NCBI GenBank assembly: GCA_900552585.1 | Contig: USAB01000011.1 | Location: 1-29,342, forward strand | From: an uncultured Coriobacteriaceae bacterium | GTDB lineage: Bacteria; Actinomycetota; Coriobacteriia; Coriobacteriales; Eggerthellaceae | Direction of reading: 5' to 3' | DNA length: 29,342 nt | Part shown: positions 1 through 7,795 of the stretch, one piece after another | How positions within the stretch are numbered: position 1 is the first letter of the stretch | Layout of the letters: the number at the start of each line of letters is the position of its first letter | Made by a program: the position numbers and the translations under genes | The notes under the pieces: generated by a model | Told to the model about the DNA's origin: nothing | The model's input: the letters and a program-made list of their open reading frames with translations, nothing else | Databases searched by the model: none

Positions 1-383
1 TGCCCGCCGGCGGAGTTACCCCAAACGGCTATCTTGTCGGTCTTCAGCCGGTACTCATCGGCATGAGCGCGAAGGAAGCGGATGGCGGCCTTCACATCGT
101 AGAGCGGCATGGGCCAGGTGACAGCTGGGGCAAGGCGATATTCCACCGAGGCGAGTGCATAGCCTTGCGATATCGCCTTGAATGCTCCGGGCATGGTATT
201 TTCGCGCTTGTCGCCGGAAACCCAGCCGCCGCCATGAACGAAGACGATGAGAGGAAAAGGGCCATCCCCTTCATCAGGAATAATGATATCCATCTTCTGG
301 CGCTCATCCCGATTGCAGTAGCGTACGTCGTCCCAGTGTCGCTTCCACTGATTCATGTCGTAATGGTAGAACTTCGGTGCCAT
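1..383 (-). CDS. alpha/beta hydrolase (esterase/lipase-like), 3' end outside window
   Basis: The 127 visible N-terminal residues show the alpha/beta-hydrolase (carboxylesterase/HSL-like) signature. HGGGW at residues 50-54 is the oxyanion-hole motif, and GNSAGG at the cut end (122-127) is the nucleophile elbow with Ser124 as the likely catalytic serine. The Asp and His of the triad lie beyond the left edge. The ATG at 383 is preceded on the minus strand by AGGAG (391-395) with a 7-nt gap, which fixes the start. There is no signal peptide, so it is probably cytoplasmic. Substrate cannot be told; small-molecule ester or amide hydrolysis is the family expectation. The gene stands alone, separated from aroE by a terminator. 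Confidence 0.85.
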   Translation of the reverse strand, partial: MAPKFYHYDMNQWKRHWDDVRYCNRDERQKMDIIIPDEGDGPFPLIVFVHGGGWVSGDKRENTMPGAFKAISQGYALASVEYRLAPAVTWPMPLYDVKAAIRFLRAHADEYRLKTDKIAVWGNSAGG

Positions 384-574
384 GGAACGGCTCCTCTCGT
401 CTCACGGGTTTCACTATGCTGATAACTTCAGATTAGAGATGTACAGCCGCTAGGGGAAATACTTCGTAATGATATGCAACGTGCAAATATGAATAAGTGA
501 CAGCCATTCTTATGCATAGTATACATGCAGATGCGATTCCTCTTCTTCTCTAAACGTGCTGCAAATCACTGCGA
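384..574. other. intergenic region upstream of the hydrolase
   Basis: About 190 bases between the hydrolase start and the aroE terminator. It is more AT-rich than the flanking genes and must hold the hydrolase promoter (minus strand), but no convincing -35/-10 pair could be picked. Around 511-528 there are small overlapping palindromes (TATGCATA and the GCAT...ATGC arms). They are too short to call an operator. No coding potential was seen. Confidence 0.3.
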
Positions 575-611
575 GAAAAAAGAACCCCTCCCGCAAAAGC
601 GAAAGGGGTTC
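575..611 (-). terminator. Rho-independent terminator of the aroD-aroE pair
   Basis: On the minus strand an 8-bp stem GAACCCCT/AGGGGTTC (604-611 with 582-589) encloses a 14-nt loop and is followed directly by a run of T (complement of 575-581). It lies about 60 bases after the aroE stop and is correctly oriented for it. Confidence 0.85.
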
Positions 612-671
612 GCAGCGATGCATATGACAGCAACATCGGGCATACGTTGCTATGAGGTAAGGCAAGAACGG

Positions 672-1553
672 TTACGCCTTGGAGGAATTCAGCTCCTCGG
701 CAACTTCCTCCGTAGGCATCTCGATGCCATACCAGATACGCTCGCCGATGGCAGCCTGTTCGTTCATCATGCCGATACCGGGAACGATCGTGCATCCTTT
801 CGCCTTTGCATCCTGCAGAAGCTGAGTCACGCGCGGCAGATAAACAGCATCGGCGACAAACATGCCTTCTTTCAAGAAGTCGGCGGGAACGGGGGTGTCC
901 GTGCATTCGTGGCCCATGCCGACAGGGGTGGCGTTAGCCAGTACATCGGATTCGGCAACGCATTGCCTCATTTCGTCTTTTTTCTCGAATGAATGCAGGA
1001 TGACGTTGCAGCCGGTCTCGGAGGAAACACGGGGACCAAGTTCCTCAACATGCTGATACGAAGGCCCGCCCTCACGACAGAATACGTGCAGCGTAGAAAT
1101 GCCGTCGAGCGCCGCCTGGACCAGGATGGCCGAGCCCGCTCCGCCCGCACCGGTCAACGTCATAGTTTTGCCCTTGGGATCGAAACCGTGCTTTTTCAAG
1201 TTATCCATAAAGCCTTGGCCATCGGAGTTGTGGCCGATCAACTTCTTGTCCTCGGTTTTCTGAACGACGTTCACAGCACCCATCAACTTTGCCGCGTCAG
1301 ACAGGCCGTCCAAATGGGGGATGATTGCCTGCTTGCAGGGCATGGTTACGTTCGATCCGTCCCAACCATCCATGCGGCGCATGGCATCCAGCACGGCGGG
1401 CAGATCGTCAGGATCAATCTCGAAGGCCACGTACACGGCGTTTATGCCGCATTTCTTAAAGGAAAGTGTATGCGTCGCAGGCGACATGGAATGGCGAATC
1501 GGTTTGCCGATAAGGCTGATCAGGTGCGTTTCACCGGTAACATTGATATCCAT
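672..1553 (-). CDS. aroE: shikimate/quinate dehydrogenase (AroE/YdiB family)
   Basis: A 293-residue NAD(P)-dependent dehydrogenase interconverting 3-dehydroshikimate and shikimate, possibly also dehydroquinate and quinate. Visible motifs: substrate-binding HSMSP near residue 21, NVTMPCKQ with the catalytic Lys, GAVNVV, HNSDGQGF with the catalytic Asp, the dinucleotide-binding GAGGAGSAI and NATPVGMG. Around the nucleotide-binding half (GFDPKGKTM, then ETGCNV) it reads more like E. coli YdiB than housekeeping AroE. NSD replaces the usual NTD. ATG 1553 has AAGGAG about 11 nt upstream. It follows aroD by 88 nt on the same strand, as in the E. coli ydiB-aroD neighbourhood. Family assignment is firm; biosynthetic versus catabolic role is inference. 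Confidence 0.9.
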   Translation of the reverse strand: MDINVTGETHLISLIGKPIRHSMSPATHTLSFKKCGINAVYVAFEIDPDDLPAVLDAMRRMDGWDGSNVTMPCKQAIIPHLDGLSDAAKLMGAVNVVQKTEDKKLIGHNSDGQGFMDNLKKHGFDPKGKTMTLTGAGGAGSAILVQAALDGISTLHVFCREGGPSYQHVEELGPRVSSETGCNVILHSFEKKDEMRQCVAESDVLANATPVGMGHECTDTPVPADFLKEGMFVADAVYLPRVTQLLQDAKAKGCTIVPGIGMMNEQAAIGERIWYGIEMPTEEVAEELNSSKA

Positions 1554-1641
1554 AGTCAGAAAGCTCCTTATCGTAATAGCTTGCTTGGGTATTTGTATCG
1601 TATATCCATATCGACCGTCTCAAGCAGTCGATACATCCGAA

Positions 1642-2406
1642 TTACGAGAGGATGTTATGCAGGTCCTGCATCATGCGCTTCGCCTGCTTCACATCCACCT
1701 GGCCCGGCGCCGAGGCGTCTTCAAGCGCGCAGAACGTCAACGCGCTGCCGAACAGCTCGCCGGAAAGGCGGGATATGCTGCCGTCGCGGCCCATGGCCAT
1801 GGTCAGCAGCGGGCCGTTGAAATGCAGGCGAGAAACCTCCTCGGTGGCTCCCAGCAGCTTCAGCGTGTCGGCAGCATTTTGTGCCATGACGGCGATCTTC
1901 GGAATGTCAGCGCCCAGATCGACGAAATGGGTAAGCAGATTTATCATCCATTCCTGCGAAGGGGTACCGGCAAAATTGTGATAGCTGATAACGGTCTTCA
2001 CACCATGCCGTCTCGCGCAATCCACAAGTTCCAATACCGCGGCATCACCGATCCAGGATTCGATGTCCACCAGATCGACAGCTTCAGCCTCGATTACAGC
2101 CTTATTCAAGGCAACATAATCCTCTACGGAGAAGGTGAGCTGACCGCCTTGGCTTTCGGAACGGAAGGTGAACAGCAGGGGATTGTCGGGCAGTGCTGCG
2201 GCAAGCTTCTTGCTGCCTTCGGCGACTTTGGCGGCATCATTCACATCATCGGAGAAGTCGATGCGCCACTCGAAGCAATCGACGCCCGCCTGCTTGCCCT
2301 TCTCGATCGTGGCGAGCGCACCCTCGATATCCGGATCCATGACGGAGATGATGGTTTTGGGCACGCCCTCGCCGATTTTCACCCCTTTGATGTCCAACGC
2401 TTGCAT
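1642..2406 (-). CDS. aroD: type I 3-dehydroquinate dehydratase
   Basis: Class I dehydroquinase converting 3-dehydroquinate to 3-dehydroshikimate through a Schiff base. The sequence has EWRID and FTFRS (substrate-binding region), SYHNF (general-base His) and PKIAVMA (Schiff-base Lys), in the family order. The frame is open up to 2460, but ATG 2406 is chosen. AAGGAG at 2413-2418 (minus strand) sits 6 nt before it, and the resulting 254 residues match the roughly 250-residue family length. It is upstream of the YdiB-like dehydrogenase and probably cotranscribed. Together they perform two consecutive shikimate/quinate steps. No other shikimate-pathway gene is in the window. Confidence 0.93.
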   Translation of the reverse strand: MQALDIKGVKIGEGVPKTIISVMDPDIEGALATIEKGKQAGVDCFEWRIDFSDDVNDAAKVAEGSKKLAAALPDNPLLFTFRSESQGGQLTFSVEDYVALNKAVIEAEAVDLVDIESWIGDAAVLELVDCARRHGVKTVISYHNFAGTPSQEWMINLLTHFVDLGADIPKIAVMAQNAADTLKLLGATEEVSRLHFNGPLLTMAMGRDGSISRLSGELFGSALTFCALEDASAPGQVDVKQAKRMMQDLHNILS

Positions 2407-2619
2407 CCGCTGCTCCTTCCTCATGAGCCCCATATCAGGCATTACGGATTTCTTTAGCAACTATTGTAGGTATCCACAAATGCGCAGGCCAATATATTTA
2501 ACTAATTTAATCTTTCGTTTTCTATATAACGAGGTAGAGTACACTTGCGTGATCGGATTACGCTGCATGGCGCCGTGCGCAGCATAATATGAGTATGTTG
2601 AAATGGAGATTTACCGCGA
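2407..2619. promoter_or_regulatory. AT-rich divergent promoter region (aroD / yigZ)
   Basis: This 213-base gap separates the divergent aroD and YigZ genes, so it must carry promoters in both directions. About 2490-2530 is a conspicuous AT-rich block in otherwise GC-rich DNA. It includes TATATA (2523-2528 region) and a small dyad TCGTT-N8-AACGA (2515-2532). No -35 hexamer near consensus could be assigned, so exact promoters are not called. Confidence 0.4.
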
Positions 2620-3255
2620 ATGGCGCAGGAATCCTACAACACCGTCCAGGGTGAATCCATCGGCGAATACGAGGAGAAGAAAAGCCGCTTCATCGGATGT
2701 ATTCGCCACGTGGAAACGGAGCAGGATGCGCTTGCGTTCATCGACAAGATCCGTTCCGAAAATCCCATGGCTCGTCACAACGTCTACGCCTATATACTGC
2801 GCAAGCAAAATCGCGTGCGGTATTCCGATGATGGGGAGCCTCAGAAAACCGCGGGCGTTCCGACGTTGAATGTGCTGCAGCATGCCGCGCTGTTCGATAT
2901 CGCCTGCGTCGTCACGCGTTATTTCGGCGGCACCCTTCTTGGCACGGGCGGCTTGGTTCGCGCCTACACCACCGCATCGCAACGCGCACTGCAACGCGCG
3001 CGTCTGGTAAGGATGGAACGCTGCTGCGATATCGAAGTAGTAATCGAGTACCCGGATTTCGACCCGCTGAGCCATTGGCTCGAACACAGCATGCTCTCCG
3101 TCATATCGACCGAATACACGGATGTAGTGACCCTGGTCGTTCGCAGCAGTGCCGCACAGGCCGAAAATGTCTGCGCGGGCATCGAGGATTTCTGCCAAGG
3201 ACGCGCTCTTGTCCAGAAGGGCGAAACCGCTTTTCAGCCTATTCCCATTGAATGA
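2620..3255 (+). CDS. YigZ/IMPACT family protein
   Basis: A 211-residue member of the UPF0029/IMPACT family. The N-terminal domain carries the diagnostic DDGEPQKTAGVP segment near residues 69-80 and YFGGTLLGTGGLVRAY further on. A C-terminal ferredoxin-like domain follows (about residues 135-205), and the length is usual for bacterial YigZ. The biochemical role is not settled; eukaryotic IMPACT regulates translation stress signalling. The start at 2620 has GGAG at 2605-2608. It appears monocistronic, divergent from aroD, and no terminator was found before the symporter. Confidence 0.9.
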   Translation: MAQESYNTVQGESIGEYEEKKSRFIGCIRHVETEQDALAFIDKIRSENPMARHNVYAYILRKQNRVRYSDDGEPQKTAGVPTLNVLQHAALFDIACVVTRYFGGTLLGTGGLVRAYTTASQRALQRARLVRMERCCDIEVVIEYPDFDPLSHWLEHSMLSVISTEYTDVVTLVVRSSAAQAENVCAGIEDFCQGRALVQKGETAFQPIPIE

Positions 3256-3437
3256 GCTGCGCTTTGCACAAACCTTTCTGTTCTTGCCATCTGCCGACAA
3301 AAATGCCTCAAAACGCCAGGTAAGCAAAATGCAATAGGTATTTTACACAAATTTGCGGTAGAGTAAAAAGTTGTGCGCCTATACGGTTTTCATACTCGCG
3401 CACTTCCCATTATCGGCATATATAGAAAGGTTCAAAC

Positions 3438-4937
3438 ATGAGCGACAGCCTCATGGCGACCCTTATCGATGTCACAGGCAACATCGATACCATGATGTAC
3501 ACCTATCTTCTGGTGTTCATGCTGGTCTTCTGTGCAATCTATTTCACGATTCGCACCAGGGGCGTCCAATTTCGCCTGATCAAAGATATGTTCACTCAGC
3601 TCGTGGAGAAGAAGCACGTTCCCGGCAAGCACTCCATCTCCTCGTTTCAGGCGCTGATGGTCTCCACGGCATCCCGCGTAGGCACCGGCAACATCGCCGG
3701 CGTAGCCGTAGCCATTGCCGCTGGCGGCCCTGGCGCCGTTTTCTGGATGTGGCTCATGGCCTGCCTCGGTGCCGCATCTGCCTTCGTGGAATCCACTCTG
3801 GCGCAGATTTGGAAAGTCCGCGGCAAAGACGGCGAATTCCGCGGCGGACCTGCCTATTACATCGAGCAGGCCCTGGGCAAGCGCGGTCTGGGCGTGCTGT
3901 TCGCCGTATTGCTCATCTTATGCTATGCCTACGGCTTCAACGGCCTGCAGGCATATAACATGACCAGCGCCCTGCAGTACTATTTCTCCGAGAGCGATGC
4001 TCAGATGGCCGCCATGGGTATTGGCATCATCACGGCTGCATTTTTCGCCTTCGTGATTTTTGGCGGTTCGAAGATGATCTCGAACATCACCTCCATCATC
4101 GTGCCGGTTATGGCCTTCACCTACATCGGACTTGCCCTTTTCGTCGTGTTCACGAACCTGGATGTCTTGGGTTCCGTATTCTGGTTCATCAACGCGTATG
4201 CATTCGACTTCCAGTCGATCTTCGGCGGTTTCGCAGGATCCGTGTTCGTTATCGGCATCAAGCGCGGGTTGTATTCCAATGAGGCCGGCATGGGTTCTGC
4301 CCCCAATGCCGCAGCAACGGCATCCGTTTCCCACCCGGTGAAGCAGGGTCTGGTGCAGTCTCTTTCCGTTTACATCGATACGCTGCTGATCTGCACGTGC
4401 TCCGCCCTGATGATCATGGTGTTCTACGTGAAGGCCGGCGGCGTCGGTGACCTGACCGGCATGACGCTGGTCCAGGCCGCTGTCGCGAACGAGGTAGGGG
4501 AGGTCGGTATTCATTTCATCACCTTCGCCGTGTGCGCTTTCGCCTTCTCGTCCCTTTTGGGCAACTACTTCTATGCCGAAGGCAATATCATGTTCATCAC
4601 GAAGAACAAGGCCGTGCTGACCATCTTCCGCGTAACGTGCCTGGCAGCGGTGTGGCTGGGCTGCCTGTCCAGCTTCGATTTGGCGTGGAATCTGGCAGAT
4701 ATCACCATGGGCTTCATGGCCATCGAAAACCTTATCGTCATACTCATTTTGGGTAAGTGGGCGTTCAAGGCGCTGGAAGACTACGAACGGCAGCGGAATA
4801 AGGGGGAGAACCCAGTCTTTATCGCGAACCGCATCGAGGGCCTTCCGCAGACGGAGTGCTGGCACATTGACCGTTCGCACCTGGACACAATCGGCAAACA
4901 GCCGGTTGTCGACTATGTCGACAACGCCTTGAGCTAA
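3438..4937 (+). CDS. AGCS family sodium:alanine/glycine symporter
   Basis: A 499-residue polytopic inner-membrane carrier with roughly 10-11 hydrophobic segments. The family signature is clear: the TRGVQFR loop near residue 40, GTGNIAG from residue 82 followed by AGGPGAVFWMW, the ES..AQ..K segment, FRGGPAYY, and later SNEAGMGSAP. These regions form the substrate and Na+ site in the alanine/glycine:cation symporter family. AGAAAGG lies just before ATG 3438. It is followed by a strong terminator, so it is transcribed alone or with its upstream neighbour. It probably imports alanine or glycine for fermentation or wall synthesis; exact specificity cannot be read from sequence. Confidence 0.93.
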   Translation: MSDSLMATLIDVTGNIDTMMYTYLLVFMLVFCAIYFTIRTRGVQFRLIKDMFTQLVEKKHVPGKHSISSFQALMVSTASRVGTGNIAGVAVAIAAGGPGAVFWMWLMACLGAASAFVESTLAQIWKVRGKDGEFRGGPAYYIEQALGKRGLGVLFAVLLILCYAYGFNGLQAYNMTSALQYYFSESDAQMAAMGIGIITAAFFAFVIFGGSKMISNITSIIVPVMAFTYIGLALFVVFTNLDVLGSVFWFINAYAFDFQSIFGGFAGSVFVIGIKRGLYSNEAGMGSAPNAAATASVSHPVKQGLVQSLSVYIDTLLICTCSALMIMVFYVKAGGVGDLTGMTLVQAAVANEVGEVGIHFITFAVCAFAFSSLLGNYFYAEGNIMFITKNKAVLTIFRVTCLAAVWLGCLSSFDLAWNLADITMGFMAIENLIVILILGKWAFKALEDYERQRNKGENPVFIANRIEGLPQTECWHIDRSHLDTIGKQPVVDYVDNALS

Positions 4938-4967
4938 TCTCGGCAAAGCCAACGACACCGATTCGAA

Positions 4968-5003
4968 GGGCGCTTCTTGCAAAGAAGCGCCCTTTTTACT
5001 TTT
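4968..5003 (+). terminator. Rho-independent terminator after the AGCS symporter
   Basis: A perfect 11-bp stem, GGGCGCTTCTT (4968-4978) with AAGAAGCGCCC (4982-4992), has a 3-nt loop and then TTTTTACTTTT. It starts about 30 bases after the stop codon. Confidence 0.95.
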
Positions 5004-5054
5004 GCGGCGCACTTGCCCCTTTCGCTTAAGCCTCCAATCGGCAAAAATACTTCT

Positions 5055-6458
5055 ATGAGTAAAAAGACAGAACAGCAAAAATCCGGCAAGCATCGTCGCA
5101 CGAAAGCCGGAAGCCGGAACAAGCAAACAGGCAGCAAATTTGCAAAGGCTCTGCAGCCGCATGCGGGAAAGTCCGCCCATACGATTCAAAGGCCGGCATC
5201 TGCAATTGAAGAGTCAGCGCTTCGCCTATGCCCGCAAGCGCTTGCATGCGGCGGCTGCACGCTGCTGGGTGTGCCGTATCGCACGCAGCTTCAGCGAAAG
5301 CAGCGATTCATCGCATCCTTATACGAAGACATTGCTCCCGCGAATTGTCTGTTGGAACCCATTGCCGGCATGGAAGATCCTTTTGCCTTCCGCGACAAGA
5401 TCACCAGTCCGTTCGCACCCGATAGGAAAGCTCTGCAGCGCAGCTCTTCTTCGCCAAAAAGTAAGCGTTCTAGCCGTCATACGCTGCCTATAACCGGCAT
5501 TCGGTGCGGCCTATTTGCCGCGGGAACGCATCGCATCGTTCCAATCGACCACTGCAAGGTAGAGCATCCGGCCGGTAGATCTATCGTGCTGGCCATTCGC
5601 TCGCTTTGCGCGAAATTCGGCATCGAGCCATACGACGAGGACCGTCAGACGGGATTTCTGCGCTACGTGGTCATCCGCGTCGGTCACGAAAGCGGAGAGA
5701 TTCTTGTTACGCTGGTTACGGCGAAGGAGGCTTTCCCGGGAGCTAAGAACTTCTGCCGCGAGCTGGTAAAGCGCTGCCCACAGGTCACTACCATCGTACA
5801 GAATGTGAATCCGCAGGTCACGAATGCTATTCTGGGCGTAACGGAGCATACGCTCTATGGTCCTGGCTTTATCCTTGACACGTTATGCGGGTTGAGCTTT
5901 CGAATTTCATCCCGGTCGTTCTATCAGGTGAATGCTCGGCAGACAGAAGTACTCTACCGTATTGCTATGGGCTTTGCGGGATTGGAGGACTTTGATGCGC
6001 CGACCGTTGTCGATGCATATTGCGGCACGGGGACCATCGGGCTGGTTGCGGCTTCCATCGCATCGAAAGCACACGTAATCGGCGTAGATAAAGTGGCTGC
6101 GGCCATAGAGGATGCGCTCGGCAATGCCCGCCATAACGGCATTCGCAATGCAGAATTCGTTGCCGAGGATGCCGGTCCTTTCATGCGCCATATGGCATCC
6201 GACGGACAGAAGGCAGACGTGCTGTTTATGGATCCACCGCGCGCTGGCTCCACACCGGAATTCATCGAGGCAGTGGGAGTGCTTGCACCGCATCGGGTGG
6301 TATATATCAGCTGCAATCCTGAAACGCAGGTCCGAGATGTCCAAATGCTGCAGCGCCTTGGTTATTCGCTCACACGCATTCGTCCCGTGGACATGTTCCC
6401 GCATACTAATCATGTTGAGACAGTGGCTCTGCTAAAAAGAACACCCCAAAAAGAGTAA
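5055..6458 (+). CDS. rlmD: RumA-type 23S rRNA (uracil-5-)-methyltransferase
   Basis: A SAM-dependent 5-methyluridine methyltransferase of the RumA/RlmCD class acting on 23S rRNA. Seen: [4Fe-4S] cysteines CPQALACGGC (Cys59, 65, 68) with the fourth Cys in DHCKVEHP, SAM motif VDAYCGTGTIG (from residue 319), DPPRAG (393-398) and YISCNPETQ with catalytic Cys420. The start ATG 5055 gives 467 residues. An upstream in-frame ATG lies inside the symporter terminator and is unlikely. The first 45 residues are a basic, disordered tail where many RumA proteins carry a TRAM domain. A Ser/Lys/Arg-rich insertion (about residues 128-150) interrupts the iron-sulphur domain. The exact target (U1939, U747 or both) is not determined. 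Confidence 0.9.
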   Translation: MSKKTEQQKSGKHRRTKAGSRNKQTGSKFAKALQPHAGKSAHTIQRPASAIEESALRLCPQALACGGCTLLGVPYRTQLQRKQRFIASLYEDIAPANCLLEPIAGMEDPFAFRDKITSPFAPDRKALQRSSSSPKSKRSSRHTLPITGIRCGLFAAGTHRIVPIDHCKVEHPAGRSIVLAIRSLCAKFGIEPYDEDRQTGFLRYVVIRVGHESGEILVTLVTAKEAFPGAKNFCRELVKRCPQVTTIVQNVNPQVTNAILGVTEHTLYGPGFILDTLCGLSFRISSRSFYQVNARQTEVLYRIAMGFAGLEDFDAPTVVDAYCGTGTIGLVAASIASKAHVIGVDKVAAAIEDALGNARHNGIRNAEFVAEDAGPFMRHMASDGQKADVLFMDPPRAGSTPEFIEAVGVLAPHRVVYISCNPETQVRDVQMLQRLGYSLTRIRPVDMFPHTNHVETVALLKRTPQKE

Positions 6459-6754
6459 GACCGTCAAGAGCAACAAGACTTTCAAGTGGACTAAGACGCA
6501 TCTGAAAAGCAGTCAGCATTTCGGGCAATGGTCAAGGCGTACATTATGAAAACGGCAAGAACAAGGGCGCAGTGGTGAAACAGAAACAGCTTTACATTAA
6601 GGCTGGAAAAACCACCATGATAAAGGTAACCGTGAAAACGCTGAAGAAGGGTAAGAGGATAATGCCGAACAGCTATGCGGCGAAGCTGCGCTACCTGAGC
6701 ACAAACGGAAAGATTGCAACGGTTATCGGGAAGCGGCAAGGTCAAAGGCGGTAG
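6448..6754 (+). pseudogene. decayed fragment of an Ig-like (Big_2-type) surface protein
   Basis: Directly behind and partly overlapping the rlmD stop lie pieces of coding sequence in different frames, with no start codon or SD at the head. First piece, 6448-6543: Lys/Thr-rich, beginning KKSKTVKSNKTFKW. Second piece, open from 6506: contains KQKQLYIKAGKTTMIKVTVK and, later, KLRYLSTNGKIATV. A run of this kind is typical of bacterial Ig-like domain 2 modules in surface proteins. It stops at 6754 as KRQGQRR. The expected continuation GKVKGG appears in another frame from 6735 and runs to a stop near 6859. At least two frameshifts plus loss of the N terminus imply a relic. A few short translated pieces cannot be excluded. 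Confidence 0.65.
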
Positions 6755-6961
6755 TCGAAGAGCAAATAGAGATGCCGCCAATTCCGGCGACAAGATCGAT
6801 TGCCTGGGATCGAGTGGCTGCGTTGCGGTCTCAGGCAATTCTTTCGCTGTTTGCATGTAAGGTAGAAATAGGATGTGCGCGGCGTGCGAAAACAAAGTAG
6901 ACTGAATAGAGGTGATAAGGAATCACTCGTGAGCTATTCAACCAACAGTGAGGAGACTGAT

Positions 6962-7525
6962 ATGGCAGACGACCGTTATGCCAAGCTGGGCGAAAAGATT
7001 GCGGGCTCGAAGACCGAGCAGAACCTGCAGGCAGCTTTCGCTGGCGAATCTCAGGCGCGTAACAAGTACACGTACTTCGCCTCGAAGGCAAAGAAGGACG
7101 GCTACGTGCAGATTTCCAAAATCTTCGAAGAGACTGCGAACAACGAGAAGGAACACGCCAAGATCTGGTTCAAGATTCTAGGCGGCATCAACTCCACCGA
7201 GCAGAACCTGGAAGACGCCGCTGCCGGTGAAGCCTACGAGTGGACGGATATGTATCCCACGTTCGCAAAGGAAGCGCGCGAAGAGGGCTTTACGGAAATC
7301 GCTGCGTTGTTCGATATGGTCGGTGCCATCGAGAAGCATCATGAAGAGCGCTACAAGCAGCTGCTGAAGAACGTTCAGGACGATGTCGTGTTCTCTCGTG
7401 ATGGCGATCGCATCTGGATCTGCTCGAACTGCGGCCATGTTGTCGTCGGTCCGAAGGCTCCCGGTATCTGCCCCGTCTGCAACCACCCCCAGTCTTACTT
7501 CGAGCTGAAGGCCGAAAACTACTAA
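6962..7525 (+). CDS. rubrerythrin
   Basis: A 187-residue non-haem diiron peroxidase that reduces H2O2 in the anaerobe cytoplasm with electrons from rubredoxin or NADH-linked partners. The ferritin-like four-helix domain supplies Glu29 (AGES), Glu62 and His65 (NEKEH) and later EKHHEERY. A C-terminal rubredoxin-like domain has Cys154, 157, 170 and 173 (CSNCG...CPVCN). ATG 6962 is chosen over upstream in-frame codons because GAGGAG stands 7 nt before it and MADDRYAKL begins the conserved fold. Monocistronic with its own terminator. It supports a strictly anaerobic lifestyle with oxidative-stress defence. Confidence 0.95.
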   Translation: MADDRYAKLGEKIAGSKTEQNLQAAFAGESQARNKYTYFASKAKKDGYVQISKIFEETANNEKEHAKIWFKILGGINSTEQNLEDAAAGEAYEWTDMYPTFAKEAREEGFTEIAALFDMVGAIEKHHEERYKQLLKNVQDDVVFSRDGDRIWICSNCGHVVVGPKAPGICPVCNHPQSYFELKAENY

Positions 7526-7549
7526 GAACTACTGTGAATCGCATGTGAA

Positions 7550-7587
7550 GGGCGGCTCGGTTGCGGGCCGTCCTTCTTTGTTCTTCT
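7550..7587 (+). terminator. Rho-independent terminator after rubrerythrin
   Basis: A 10-bp stem with two G-U pairs (7550-7559 with 7564-7573) closes a GTTG loop and is followed by TTCTTTGTTCTTCT. It begins 24 bases after the rubrerythrin stop. Confidence 0.88.
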
Positions 7588-7795
7588 AGCATTTCTCACG
7601 CTTAGATCTCGAATATACAAGCTGCTGGATATACCGCAGAAGAAGTTTGATTCCTGCCAACCGAATAGAAACCAAAACGATCGGAAAACAATAATAGGTA
7701 TGTAACAATTAACAAGCGTACCATTGACGTGACAAACCTGCTTTCGCGCTTTACGGAAGCTTTGCCTTCAACCTAGAAAAGAGGCTTTCAACACA
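7588..7795. other. intergenic region upstream of the MFS gene
   Basis: About 208 AT-leaning bases after the rubrerythrin terminator. It must hold the promoter for the MFS-usp group. TTGACG occurs at about 7732 but has no matching -10 at a sensible distance, so no promoter is called. No small gene was seen. Confidence 0.3.

Noticed and set aside
4977..5054. Upstream extension of rlmD to an ATG at 4977
   Set aside because: It would start inside the symporter terminator hairpin and add 26 residues not seen in the family.
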